A DNA stretch of 64,000 nucleotides from Pseudobdellovibrionaceae bacterium (GTDB taxonomy: Bacteria; Bdellovibrionota; Bdellovibrionia; Bdellovibrionales; Bdellovibrionaceae): positions 310,001 to 374,000 of the forward strand of contig JAHBUS010000003.1 in NCBI GenBank assembly GCA_019637955.1. The letters are read 5' to 3'. The position numbers and the translations under genes were made by a program. Each line of letters opens with the position of its first letter. The first letter of the stretch is position 1. Of this stretch, positions 23,766 to 31,219 are shown piece by piece. Under the pieces are notes generated by a model that searched no databases, was not told the DNA's origin, and was given only the letters and a program-made list of their open reading frames with translations.

Positions 23766-24295
23766 CAATACACCCTCACCGGAATCTTCGCATCCAAGAA
23801 CGGCTGAACCTTTTCATCGAGCTCAGTCTTCCAAATCACGTCAAAGATATTGATTCGAGGGACGCGGTCGGTGGGTCCGTGCGTGACGTAGAGAATTTTC
23901 ACCTGATCGTTCCCGATCTTGAGCCAAGAGAGGGAAGTGCTTGCAATGCGAATTTCGTGGATTTCGTGAAAGGTGAGTACCAGCGAAATCCTTTTAAGCC
24001 TAAAGAGATCGAAATAGTCGATCTTTAGGATGCCCATGGAGAATGTGCTGCTGACGGTTTTAAGAATGGAATGGTTTCGTAACGTCACGGTAAAGGCAAG
24101 GAGCGCGGCGAAGCCAAAAGATGAGACCACGACGTTCCAGTTACCCAGTGGGCGCTCCAGTATGCTCTCGGCGATATAGGCCGCCGAGCCAAATATCAGC
24201 GCAACGCTTGGGATTAAAATCAATAGAATGAAGATCCAGTTCTCAAGGATAGCTCTATCGCGGGCGCTCGATTTATGGGTTTTTATAAATGACAT
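23765..24295 (-). CDS. Membrane protein with two transmembrane segments
   Basis: A 176-residue protein starting at ATG 24295; the longer frame to 24433 overlaps the divergent gene and is rejected. Two hydrophobic segments lie at about residues 18-40 and 55-75, followed by a beta-rich soluble part (VLTFHEIHEIRIASTSLSWLKIGNDQVKILYV) that resembles a PH-like domain. It heads the minus-strand operon that ends at 21227. Confidence 0.55.
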   Translation of the reverse strand: MSFIKTHKSSARDRAILENWIFILLILIPSVALIFGSAAYIAESILERPLGNWNVVVSSFGFAALLAFTVTLRNHSILKTVSSTFSMGILKIDYFDLFRLKRISLVLTFHEIHEIRIASTSLSWLKIGNDQVKILYVTHGPTDRVPRINIFDVIWKTELDEKVQPFLDAKIPVRVY

Positions 24296-24324
24296 CAATT
24301 TAATCCTGCGGGCAGAATGAGGGG

Positions 24325-24822
24325 ATGGACAAGCTATATTTCGCATACGGATCAAATTTGTCACCGAAGAAACAAGTGAAAGAATTCGGAAAGGAATTCG
24401 TGTTCGTATGTGTTGCTCGCTTAGAGAATGCAAAGATTTGTTTTCCTCAGTACAGTCGCAAAAACGATTGTGATGTTGCCTCTTTTGTGTGTTCGTCTAA
24501 TAGCAGTGTTTGGGGTTGTGTTTTTAAATTAACGCAAGACCAAATGTCCAAGTTAGATCGCCAAGAGGGTTGGAAAGATAATCGCCCGAGCGATAAAAAT
24601 TCGTATGAGAAAAAGCAGGTGAGGGTTCTTAGCTCGTCCGGAGAAGAATTGAAAGCGTATCCCTACCAAGGAAACAAGGCGAAACCTGATGAATACAAAG
24701 GCCCGAGCGAGGAATATTTGACCTACATTTTGGAGGGATTAAAGTATCGAGTCAAAGACGGGATACCTATGCACTACATAGATGAAGTGAAAGTGCAGGC
24801 TCGAAAGCTGGGCAATCATTGA
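24325..24822 (+). CDS. Gamma-glutamylcyclotransferase-like protein
   Basis: A 165-residue protein with the N-terminal signature YFAYGSNLSPKK of the gamma-glutamylcyclotransferase/AIG2 family, where the YGSN loop binds the gamma-glutamyl group. The acidic residue expected at the active site is present in KLDRQEGW. The C-terminal half (YLTYILEGLKYRVKDGIPMHYIDEV) also fits. These enzymes cleave gamma-glutamyl amino acids to 5-oxoproline. It is cytoplasmic and divergent from the gene at 23765. Confidence 0.75.
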   Translation: MDKLYFAYGSNLSPKKQVKEFGKEFVFVCVARLENAKICFPQYSRKNDCDVASFVCSSNSSVWGCVFKLTQDQMSKLDRQEGWKDNRPSDKNSYEKKQVRVLSSSGEELKAYPYQGNKAKPDEYKGPSEEYLTYILEGLKYRVKDGIPMHYIDEVKVQARKLGNH

Positions 24823-24832
24823 CTATCTGCGT

Positions 24833-25042
24833 TTACCGCTGATTCCCACTACACCCACACGCACCCGTAGCGGGATCAACGTACGAAACCGATCCTGGGC
24901 ATTGAAACGTACAATTGTTGCGCTCGATTTGATCAGAAAAGCGGTCGGGGCGTCCGTTTGCCGGACGGATGGGGCCGGAGCTGGTGGCGCAGGAGGCGAG
25001 AGCTAGGGCGAGTAAGATGGTGTAAATAATCCGAATGAGCAT
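24833..25042 (-). CDS. Very small lipoprotein
   Basis: A 69-residue protein with a clear lipoprotein signal (LIRIIYTILLALALASCATS). The mature part of about 52 residues holds four further cysteines (NCTFQCPGS, GACGCSG). It lies 10 bp from the convergent end of the cyclotransferase gene. The function is unknown. Confidence 0.55.
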   Translation of the reverse strand: MLIRIIYTILLALALASCATSSGPIRPANGRPDRFSDQIERNNCTFQCPGSVSYVDPATGACGCSGNQR

Positions 25043-25067
25043 AAGTGAAGCGTAGAAAATCCGGGCG

Positions 25068-25378
25068 GCGGAGGCGAGGGAGAATTGGGTGCCGGAACGA
25101 GGAGGGCGGGATTTGCTAGGTAGCTCTCGCGATGCGTTCGCGGGCGCAAATCCCGCCTTAACAGTTCCGGGTCCACGGACCCTTCACCTATATGCCGAGA
25201 GTACTCGGCGCGGAGGCGAGGGGGAATTGGGTGCAGGGAAGGGGGGCGCGGGACTTGCAATTCGGGATCGGCGGGTGCGCTCGGATTTGCGTGCCTGCGG
25301 CACGCGGGTCGCTTACCCGCCGTTTCACAGCTCCAGCGGCACGCCGCCTGCGCCTTGATGTCCCGAGTACGGGACTCT
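25068..25378 (+). repeat. Hairpin-rich dispersed repeat, cluster R10, with flanking direct repeats
   Basis: Two units. The first has an 11-bp perfect outer stem, GGCGGGATTTG (25105-25115) with CAAATCCCGCC (25147-25157), then TAACAGTTCC-GGGTCC-ACG-GACCC and GCCGAG-AGTA-CTCGGC. It is flanked by two 25-bp direct repeats differing at one base (25068-25092 and 25210-25234). The second unit (GGCGGGT...ACCCGCC) ends with GTCCCG-AGTA-CGGGAC at 25378, overlapping the stop of the next gene. Confidence 0.8.
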
Positions 25379-26321
25379 ACCAGTCAATGTGATTAATATT
25401 AAACTGAGGAAGAACGGGTGTTGGATCTCCGGACCGGAGATTCTTAAGGGCGGTTTGATAGCGTTCGTTGCCGGGTTCATCGGAAACGAGTTGTTCCAAA
25501 AGATTTTCAGCGTCCTTCAGGTTTCCTGAACCAACCAGGCGGCCGGCTTGATAAAAGCGCGCAGATGGTGTTTGGCTTTGCTGATAAAGAATATCGAAAG
25601 AGTCATCAGGTTTAACTGAGTGAAAGTAATAAAAAAGATCTTCGAGTTGTTCGTCATACGTCGCATTCTTCAGTCCCGTTTCAATCCACGCCAGGCCGCT
25701 GGAAAAGCTCGGATCATTCTCATAAAAAGAAAGGCTCGCGAGAATTTTGTATGTATCCGGGTTCTCGGGAGCAGCCTCTAGAATAGCGCGGGCGATTTCC
25801 TGCTTCTGAGCCAAGATCTCATCATTGACGGCGGCGCCAAGCCCGATGAATTTGTTGACCAAGGTCGGTAGTGGCATTTGCGCCAGATTCTGATTCACTT
25901 CACTGCTGCTAGCAATGAGCCTTGCGCGGTGTTGTCTGAGAGCGGACCGGCAGTTTGCCGAGTTGTAATTCGGACCATGCTCACACTGTGATTTGGCGTA
26001 CTCGTCCAGTTGACCGATAATGCAGGGACTCATTTCTCCGGATTCATGAGCTTTCAAATACTCGTCGATGCCATTTTGAATGAAAGACAGTTGAGCATCT
26101 TCGCAGCTCTGGATTTCACTAGGTTTTACTAAATGCAACTCCAGTTTAGGCGCGGGTTTCTCAAGCACTTTGCCCGGCTTACTCATCATTTTAGGACTTT
26201 CGTTCGCTTCATTCGGACGTAGCTGAGCATGGCTGCCAGCGAAGACCCAAATAGCTAGCGCTATCGCAGGTAGAGCGAAAAAAAGCGCTCGACGTGAGCT
26301 TTCTGAGGGGAAGACGTTCAT
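25377..26321 (-). CDS. Membrane-anchored protein with helical repeats
   Basis: A 314-residue protein with one N-terminal hydrophobic segment (about residues 12-32, FFALPAIALAIWVFAGSHA), so the rest is probably periplasmic. The C-terminal half shows TPR-like repeats (NPDTYKILASLSFYENDPSFSSGL, ARFYQAGRLVGSGNLKDAENLLEQLVSDEPGNERYQTALKNL). Cysteines occur in the middle part (QCEHGPNYNSANCR). The function is unknown. Repeat cluster R10 abuts its stop codon. Confidence 0.58.
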   Translation of the reverse strand: MNVFPSESSRRALFFALPAIALAIWVFAGSHAQLRPNEANESPKMMSKPGKVLEKPAPKLELHLVKPSEIQSCEDAQLSFIQNGIDEYLKAHESGEMSPCIIGQLDEYAKSQCEHGPNYNSANCRSALRQHRARLIASSSEVNQNLAQMPLPTLVNKFIGLGAAVNDEILAQKQEIARAILEAAPENPDTYKILASLSFYENDPSFSSGLAWIETGLKNATYDEQLEDLFYYFHSVKPDDSFDILYQQSQTPSARFYQAGRLVGSGNLKDAENLLEQLVSDEPGNERYQTALKNLRSGDPTPVLPQFNINHIDW

Positions 26322-26503
26322 GGGTCGCTATTCTTGCACTTTCGTTCGCAGACGCAATGGCGGGGACCTTTGCTGGTAGAATATTCAACTTTTAGATGTC
26401 CCAAGCACCGGATATGGGCGGCGTTCGGGTCTTATAGGGAATTTACGCGGTCTGAGGGCCATGCATCCCTTGCACGAGATCTTAAAGCAAGCAAGGAGAT
26501 CAA

Positions 26504-26734
26504 ATGGGACAGAGGAAAGTGATCAGTAAAGAATCGGTCGAGGCATTGACGATGCTCGCGTACAAGCTCGCTAAGGATGAGCTGTGCAATGAGCTTTTAG
26601 GGCTCATGCGATCTCATTTTGCAAAAGGGCAGAAGTACGAAGTGGAGCACCGGGAGTCGAAAGACAAGGCACGCCCCTTAAGATTGCTGGGAGCAGGTGA
26701 GGTTCCGGGTCCGGGTACTGGGGAGCTCTCATAA
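26504..26734 (+). CDS. Small hypothetical protein
   Basis: A 76-residue protein with a good AAGGAG site 5 nt before the ATG. The first half is helical (SKESVEALTMLAYKLAKDELCNELLGLMRSHFAKG); the second half is Gly/Pro-rich. There is no signal peptide. It lies alone on the plus strand, followed by another small gene. The function is unknown. Confidence 0.45.
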   Translation: MGQRKVISKESVEALTMLAYKLAKDELCNELLGLMRSHFAKGQKYEVEHRESKDKARPLRLLGAGEVPGPGTGELS

Positions 26735-26776
26735 ACAAATACTTTGTTGACAGAAAAATCAGTGGTACTCATAGGC

Positions 26777-27076
26777 ATGAGAAAAAAGTGCTTCGTATCC
26801 TTCGGTCCCAACGAGAGTTCGCTCGAGGAACACCCGGGTGAAATTATCATCACAGACAGTTTGATGGAGATTTCATACAAGATCGATGGGGATATTTACC
26901 TTTATAAGGGAAGGCCTGCAGGAGCATCCTGGATCCTCAATCATGCGGGGAATGGATGGAGTGAGACAATTGTGCTCAACGCTGAGGGAGAAGGTTCATT
27001 CGGTGGCACTTTTGATGCGAATGATGGGAAAGACTCAGATAAAGGAGTCTTTTTCGTCGACCTGGTAACAGACTAA
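26777..27076 (+). CDS. Small hypothetical protein
   Basis: A 99-residue protein from ATG 26777 (the frame is open back to 26744). It is beta-rich with many Gly and acidic residues (EIIITDSLMEISYKIDGDIYLYKG, WSETIVLNAEGEGSFGGTFDANDGKDS). No family is recognised. A TTGACA hexamer at 26747-26752 may be part of its promoter, though no good -10 follows. G+C content falls sharply after this gene. Confidence 0.45.
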   Translation: MRKKCFVSFGPNESSLEEHPGEIIITDSLMEISYKIDGDIYLYKGRPAGASWILNHAGNGWSETIVLNAEGEGSFGGTFDANDGKDSDKGVFFVDLVTD

Positions 27077-27340
27077 AAATTTATACTTGCTTCTCGAATA
27101 TGCTCCGCGAATATGGTGGGCGGAGAGAGGGGAATTCTTCTTTTGGTGGGGTTGCACAGCCGGATTTGGGACAGACAAATCGGCAGCAATTAATCATCTT
27201 AAATCTGGCCTGATCATATAGAAGTTTGGGATATATTTGTTGTACCTGGCCTAGCTTTGAGTCTCGCATTGAGGCGGTGTACAGCTTACACAGCTAACTA
27301 TCTAATATTATAAAGCAAAATAACTAAGTAACTCCCACTA
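27077..27340. other. AT-rich intergenic region without a supported gene
   Basis: No coding signal is convincing; a short minus-strand frame (27081-27269) lacks a ribosome site and a recognisable product. The region becomes very AT-rich towards the operators at 27341-27424, as is common in front of toxin-antitoxin modules gained by transfer. Confidence 0.4.
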
Positions 27341-27424
27341 GTCTATATATATGTAGACATAATAACTTTAGAAGTCTATTTGCAAGTAGATATTAATAGC
27401 TATAAAGTCTATATTTAGATAGAC
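27341..27424 (+). promoter_or_regulatory. Three evenly spaced operators in front of the mobile-mystery pair
   Basis: The inverted repeat GTCTA-N8-TAGAC occurs three times: 27341-27358, 27374-27391 (last base changed) and 27407-27424. Their starts are exactly 33 bp apart, about three helical turns, so regulators could bind on one face. They lie 25-110 bp before the start of the XRE-type protein, which is the likely ligand. A -10-like AT-rich sequence overlaps the sites. Confidence 0.75.
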
Positions 27425-27448
27425 GATAAGTAGTTGTAGGAGAGTACA

Positions 27449-27907
27449 GTGGACTCAAGCTTTAAGACGCTAAGACGTAGGCAACTAGATGAGCAATTTG
27501 GGAAAACTGATCCCATCGAAATGCCCAGAGATGGTTGGGTTTACGAGATTCGTAGTGCACTTGGTATGTCGATGGAAGATTTGGGAAGACGCCTTGGTGT
27601 AATCAAGCAGAGAATCGGAAAATTAGAAAAATCTGAGGTTCAGGGTAATGTGACTCTGCATAGCCTGCAGGCGGCAGCTGAGGCTATGGATTGTGATTTT
27701 GTTTATTATTTTCGTCCAAAAAAATCACTTCAGTCATCGGTACTGAAAAATGCGATCAGAGCTGCTGAAATTGAAGTTGATAAATTAAATCGAAATATGG
27801 CCCTAGAGAATCAGGGGTTGTCTAAGAAAAAGATAAAAGAACTCAAAGAAGAGTTGGCGTCTGATTTTGTTGCTTACAATGACCGGCGAATTTGGAAAAC
27901 GGAATGA
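27449..27907 (+). CDS. Mobile mystery protein A (XRE antitoxin-like)
   Basis: A 152-residue protein preceded by AGGAG. The helix-turn-helix is at about residues 28-75 (RDGWVYEIRSALGMSMEDLG then RRLGVIKQRIGKLEKSEVQGNVTLHSLQAAAEAMDCDFVY), the pattern of TIGR02612. In this family it is paired with a Fic protein and is thought to repress the operon and counteract the partner. The C-terminal helix (KKIKELKEELASDFVAYNDRRIW) may contact the partner. Its stop overlaps the next start by ATGA. The three upstream operators support autoregulation. Confidence 0.85.
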   Translation: MDSSFKTLRRRQLDEQFGKTDPIEMPRDGWVYEIRSALGMSMEDLGRRLGVIKQRIGKLEKSEVQGNVTLHSLQAAAEAMDCDFVYYFRPKKSLQSSVLKNAIRAAEIEVDKLNRNMALENQGLSKKKIKELKEELASDFVAYNDRRIWKTE

Positions 27908-28488
27908 CGTTTCAGTCCGCTAGGGGAGCAACGCCTTTAACTGAAGAGGATCTAAGGGACCTTATCCCCAATTTAACAACTCAAAAGCAACTTGACGAAT
28001 TTGAAGCGGAGAATATCTTAAGAGGCCAGCTATGGGCCCGAAAAAGTCGAGTACTGCAAACCGAACTTTTATCTGTATCTGGGATATGTGTTCTTCATAA
28101 AAGAATGTTTGATCAAACCTGGCGATGGGCTGGCGACCTGCGCTTGCGGGCGCTCACAACAATTGGCGTCGCTCCACATCTGATACAGCCTGATCTCGGC
28201 AACTTATTTAACGACGTCAGGTTTTGGATCGATAACAAAATATATTCCGAGGATGAAATCGCAATTCGATTCAGTCACAGGCTCGTACAGATTCACCCAT
28301 TTCGAAATGGAAATGGGCGTCACTCGCGAATCGCAGCTGACTTATTGGCAGTTCAACTGGGAAAATCCGAGTTTGCTTGGGGGCGTGAGATTCCGGAAAA
28401 CGAAAGACGCGATCGATACATTGAGGCATTAAAAGCCGCAGATGGATCAATGGATGTCTCCGAGCTTACCGACTTCGCTAGAAACTAA
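27904..28488 (+). CDS. Mobile mystery protein B, Fic-domain protein
   Basis: A 194-residue protein with the Fic active-site motif HPFRNGNGRHSR at about residues 131-142: His for catalysis, the anion-hole N-G-N-G-R, and the upstream flap (LTTIGVAPHLIQPDL). The family is TIGR02613, an adenylyl- or similar transferase that modifies protein side chains. The ATG at 27904 overlaps the antitoxin-like gene by 4 nt and replaces the longer frame from 27892. An inhibitory helix is not evident in the protein itself, so the upstream partner probably restrains it. Confidence 0.87.
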   Translation: MTFQSARGATPLTEEDLRDLIPNLTTQKQLDEFEAENILRGQLWARKSRVLQTELLSVSGICVLHKRMFDQTWRWAGDLRLRALTTIGVAPHLIQPDLGNLFNDVRFWIDNKIYSEDEIAIRFSHRLVQIHPFRNGNGRHSRIAADLLAVQLGKSEFAWGREIPENERRDRYIEALKAADGSMDVSELTDFARN

Positions 28489-28505
28489 CCGTTACAATCA
28501 AAAAT

Positions 28506-28610
28506 CTACAGAATCAGCACGTTACAGCCTGCCATGCGGAGCAAGATCGTAAGTCCAATGGCGATAAGGATGCTAGCGAAGAATGCGCGCCAGCCGAGGC
28601 CGATAATCAT
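28506..28610 (-). CDS. 34-residue single-span membrane micro-protein, copy 1
   Basis: A 34-codon ORF encoding a hydrophobic helix: start MIIGLGWRAFFASILIAIG, then a short LTILLRMAGC and NVLIL end. A second copy lies at 42329-42433. Of 34 codons ten differ, nine of them synonymously and one L/F, and similarity stops at the ORF boundaries, so protein-level selection is very likely. No good ribosome site is visible, and an in-frame TAG lies 4 codons upstream of the ATG. It is antisense to and 17 bp beyond the end of the Fic gene. Confidence 0.65.
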   Translation of the reverse strand: MIIGLGWRAFFASILIAIGLTILLRMAGCNVLIL

Positions 28611-28633
28611 GAGGGCAAGCTAGTTTCAAGGAT

Positions 28634-28663
28634 TTGGGAAATCAATCTGATTTCCCAATTTTC
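28634..28663. terminator. Bidirectional terminator
   Basis: An 11-bp perfect stem (TTGGGAAATCA...TGATTTCCCAA) with an ATC loop, followed by TTTTCTT on the plus strand and AATCC on the other. It can end the Fic transcript from the left and the 28668-28997 transcript from the right. Confidence 0.75.
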
Positions 28664-28667
28664 TTAG

Positions 28668-28997
28668 TTATTTGGTTTCGGACGCCGGCGCCTCGTGAAT
28701 GAGGCCGAATTGCTTAGCTATGAAAAGATAAAGCCGGGAAGCGAACGAAACGGAGAATAGGGCAACAATTAGGGGGAACCATTCGAGTCGGGATACAGCA
28801 GGAATAAGCACAAAATTCAGAATCAGAAATAGAGACATGAACGTAAGTACATAGATCGCAAAGCCTAGCAAAAGGCGTTTATGTTCAGACACAGGTGGTT
28901 TTTTGGCGCGATCCAGAGCTCGAATGCTTTTGTACCCGCTAAACAGTGCGAGCAAAATTAATACTATCTCGAGAACGACGTACCAATTCACGAACAT
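28668..28997 (-). CDS. Small membrane protein
   Basis: A 109-residue protein with three hydrophobic segments (about residues 4-24, 44-64 and 72-93) and a short soluble end. The ATG at 28997 shares one base with the stop of the upstream GIY-YIG gene (TGATG), so translation is coupled; the longer frame to 29024 is not needed. The function is unknown. Confidence 0.55.
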   Translation of the reverse strand: MFVNWYVVLEIVLILLALFSGYKSIRALDRAKKPPVSEHKRLLLGFAIYVLTFMSLFLILNFVLIPAVSRLEWFPLIVALFSVSFASRLYLFIAKQFGLIHEAPASETK

Positions 28998-29683
28998 CAC
29001 CTCAGGGTATCGCACCTTTGCCATTTACCGTTTTTGTCTTTGAACTTCCAGAAAAGCCAGCCGTTTGTTGGGGTCTTTCGAGCGGCGGCTCCAGCTGCGG
29101 AAAGTGAGGGGTGTTTTTTTCCCTTGTAGCGAACCCAGCCATCTCGGTCGACGGTTGCTCGGTAGGTTCGACCTTTGTAAGTTCCGATCAGGCGAGTTGA
29201 GACAATTCCGATGGCGACCAAATTGGTTTGATGATCTTTGAGTTTGCCCACTGGAATTGGGGTGCGAAGGAACATGCTTTTGCCGCTGATGAAATCGCGC
29301 TCAGCCTTTTGTTTTTGCTTGAGCTCTTCCATGAGGTCCTTTTTAAAATCCGTTGAACCACGCAGGCGTCCGCGGAACTTGTTCCCAACAGGAAGAGAGA
29401 TTCTGAGAATCAAGGTTTCAAGCTCACGCAAGAATTTGGAGTCTGAAGTAATGTAGAGCGAGAACGTGTCCCAAGAGCCGCTATGACGGTCTCTCAGGTG
29501 GCTGTTCAGGCGCCCCGAAAGAGATTTCGCAAGGCCAACGTAGTAAATTTTTGTTCCTTTGTAGAGCGCGTAAATCCCGTGCTTACCTTTTGAGTAGTTC
29601 CTAACTTCTCGAACATGATTTTCGAGTGCTTTGCGATGAAGTTTCTCGATATGGCCAATAACTAAGGGCTGATGATTGCGCAT
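28997..29683 (-). CDS. GIY-YIG nuclease-like protein with C-terminal RAMA/DUF4357-like domain
   Basis: A 228-residue protein. Residues of about 36-100 match a GIY-YIG core: GIYALY, then YYVGLAKSLSGRLNSHLRDRH (Arg and His expected), and a late Glu (LRELETLILR). Residues of about 165-228 (LIGTYKGRTYRATVDRDGWV, AAGAAARKTPTNGWLFWKFKD) resemble the RAMA/DUF2924/DUF4357 type, often joined to DNA modification enzymes. The combination suggests a nuclease that recognises or avoids modified DNA. It is coupled to a small membrane protein. The domain names are from pattern memory. Confidence 0.68.
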   Translation of the reverse strand: MRNHQPLVIGHIEKLHRKALENHVREVRNYSKGKHGIYALYKGTKIYYVGLAKSLSGRLNSHLRDRHSGSWDTFSLYITSDSKFLRELETLILRISLPVGNKFRGRLRGSTDFKKDLMEELKQKQKAERDFISGKSMFLRTPIPVGKLKDHQTNLVAIGIVSTRLIGTYKGRTYRATVDRDGWVRYKGKKHPSLSAAGAAARKTPTNGWLFWKFKDKNGKWQRCDTLR

Positions 29684-29823
29684 AGTTGAATCATGCTTTT
29701 CGTGTTTAATTTTGTCATTCGCCTCGGTGCTATAAAGATTTTTAGTGGCGTTACTCTCAACTTAGATCCAGGCCTTCAGTCATGGACCAGGGAAGAGGGT
29801 GTCTTTCTAAATGGACTTGGAAA

Positions 29824-30354
29824 GCGGAGCTAGCCTCATGGTGGCTCCGCTAGGCGTTCGCGGTCGTCTAGCTCCGCCTAGACAGCTCCGGTTCGTCCCG
29901 ACCTGCGCTTACTTGTCCCTCAGCACATGGAACGTTGACAGTTCCGCGATTCTGGCGCTGCACCTACATGCCTCACTGGCGTTCGGCGGTGGAAGTGCCT
30001 GGGGCGGATGCCGGCCAACTCTCCTAACAGATCGAATGCGGAGTTTGCTGCGAGGATTGCCTCATGGAGACTCGAAGGACGTCCTCGTCGGTCTTGCGCG
30101 TAGTTCGCTCCTTCTTGGAGTCCTGACGGCCTCTTGGTCGGCTTCGGGGCTTTGCCCTGCGCCTTCATCTGGCGTTTACGTCAGTGGTTGTTCACTCCGC
30201 TTTCACAGCTATGAGCTTCCGGCTCGCCGCTTAGATGTCCACGATTACATGGACTCTTTGACAGCTTCGTGCCTCCGGCACGGCGCCTACATCTGGCGAG
30301 TACGCCAGCACTGGTGGCTCCGGGCTGCCGGTTACGGTCCAGGATTACCTGGAC
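29824..30354 (+). repeat. Hairpin-rich dispersed repeat, cluster R11 (largest)
   Basis: About 530 bp with five or six units. The first has a perfect 10-bp outer stem, GCGGAGCTAG (29824-29833) with CTAGCTCCGC (29868-29877). Later hairpin pairs include ATGTCCACG-ATTA-CATGGAC, CTGGCG-AGTA-CGCCAG and the final GTCCAGG-ATTA-CCTGGAC (30337-30354). Several units are degenerate, so this cluster may be older than R4, R9 and R13. Confidence 0.8.
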
Positions 30355-30360
30355 AAAGAA

Positions 30361-30392
30361 AGAGGGGCGAGTTCTTTTGAACGCGCCCCTCT
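30361..30392 (-). terminator. Hairpin with U-tract on the minus strand
   Basis: A 9-bp stem (AGAGGGGCG with CGCCCCTCT) is followed on the minus strand by TTTCTTTGT. It would end minus-strand transcription, possibly of the MFS gene, whose transcript would first run antisense to the regulator gene. Confidence 0.45.
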
Positions 30393-30481
30393 AGTCGCCC
30401 GATCTCTGAAAAGTTGGGCAAGATTCTTTTAGCTAAAATCGGCTCGAAATCACGGGTTTTGCTCCTGTCGAAAACCGATAA

Positions 30482-30524
30482 GTGGTCCGAGAAAAACATG
30501 GACCACATTACATCACTGTAATGT
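30482..30524 (+). promoter_or_regulatory. Two overlapping inverted repeats before a TIGR02147 gene
   Basis: GTGGTCC-N11-GGACCAC spans 30482-30506. ACATTACA-TCAC-TGTAATGT spans 30505-30524, with 8-bp perfect arms. The second has the same core (ATTACA-N4-TGTAAT) as a site at 32468-32483 before the efflux operon, so it is a good candidate operator for the regulator that starts at 30578. Confidence 0.65.
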
Positions 30525-30577
30525 TTCGAAGCTCGCTTGAGAGCCCCGCTCTCTTCAGACACCATGATCCCGAAGCC

Positions 30578-31219
30578 ATGAATATCGGAATTTTTCTCAC
30601 AAGCATTCTGCAAAAACGTCAGAGCGAGAATCCTTCGTATTCGCTGCGCGCGTTTGCACGAGATCTTGGCCTTTCAAATGGCCGGCTCTCCGATCTACTT
30701 TCGGGTAAGTCGAATGTTGGACTCAAAGTCGCCCTCAGGATTTCGGACGCGCTTGAATTGAAAGACAATGAGAGGGAGCGATTTCTATTACTCGCAGATC
30801 AGCGCTTTGAGCCTGCCCCGACGTTGCGAGCAATGACTTTTTTGGAGTCGAGCATTTTGGCGCTCATCGGAACGCAAGGATTTCGCAACGACCTCGAGTG
30901 GATGGCCGCACGTCTGGGAGAGCCTGCAAAAAAACTAGAAGAAGTGATCAAAAGGCTGATCGAAGAAAAGCTCATTACATCCACCGGGAAAACTCTCACT
31001 CTTGAAAGGGAAAATGCGGCGCACCTCATCGAAGGCTTTGGTGAGTTGAGCGCGACAACGTCACTCACGTTTGCGGTGAATGTGAAAAAAATCAAAGACG
31101 CCCAGCGATTGATCAAAGAGTTTCGGCGGCGTTTGCAGCGCGAGCTGCAATCAGGGCCTCGACATGAAGTCTACGAAGTTACGATTCAGCTGATTCCGGT
31201 TTCGCGGCCTGAGAAGTAG
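30578..31219 (+). CDS. TIGR02147-family regulator
   Basis: A 213-residue protein. The N-terminal helix-turn-helix (FARDLGLSNGRLSDLLSGKSN) is followed by a winged-helix region (MTFLESSILALIGTQGFRNDLEWMAARL) and a C-terminal beta domain (SLTFAVNVKKIKDAQRLIKEFRRRL, EVYEVTIQLIPVS). This is the layout of TIGR02147/DUF4423 proteins, which are abundant in Bdellovibrionota. The start at ATG 30578 removes an unsupported N-terminal extension. It overlaps the convergent MFS gene by 41 bp. The palindrome at 30505-30524 suggests autoregulation. Confidence 0.82.
   Translation: MNIGIFLTSILQKRQSENPSYSLRAFARDLGLSNGRLSDLLSGKSNVGLKVALRISDALELKDNERERFLLLADQRFEPAPTLRAMTFLESSILALIGTQGFRNDLEWMAARLGEPAKKLEEVIKRLIEEKLITSTGKTLTLERENAAHLIEGFGELSATTSLTFAVNVKKIKDAQRLIKEFRRRLQRELQSGPRHEVYEVTIQLIPVSRPEK

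Larger units (their letters stand above)
29684..30481. other. Long intergenic region dominated by repeat R11
   Basis: There is no gene that I can support. The region contains the upstream part of the GIY-YIG gene, the repeat cluster R11 (listed separately) and a hairpin terminator at 30361-30392. The long plus-strand frame across the repeats is an artefact of their composition. Confidence 0.55.

Noticed and set aside
26334-26522. Plus-strand ORF of 62 codons before the small gene at 26504
   Set aside because: It has no ribosome site and overlaps the better-supported gene, which has AAGGAG.
27081-27269. Minus-strand ORF of 62 codons in the AT-rich region
   Set aside because: It lacks a ribosome site and a recognisable product, and lies in DNA with strong regulatory signals.
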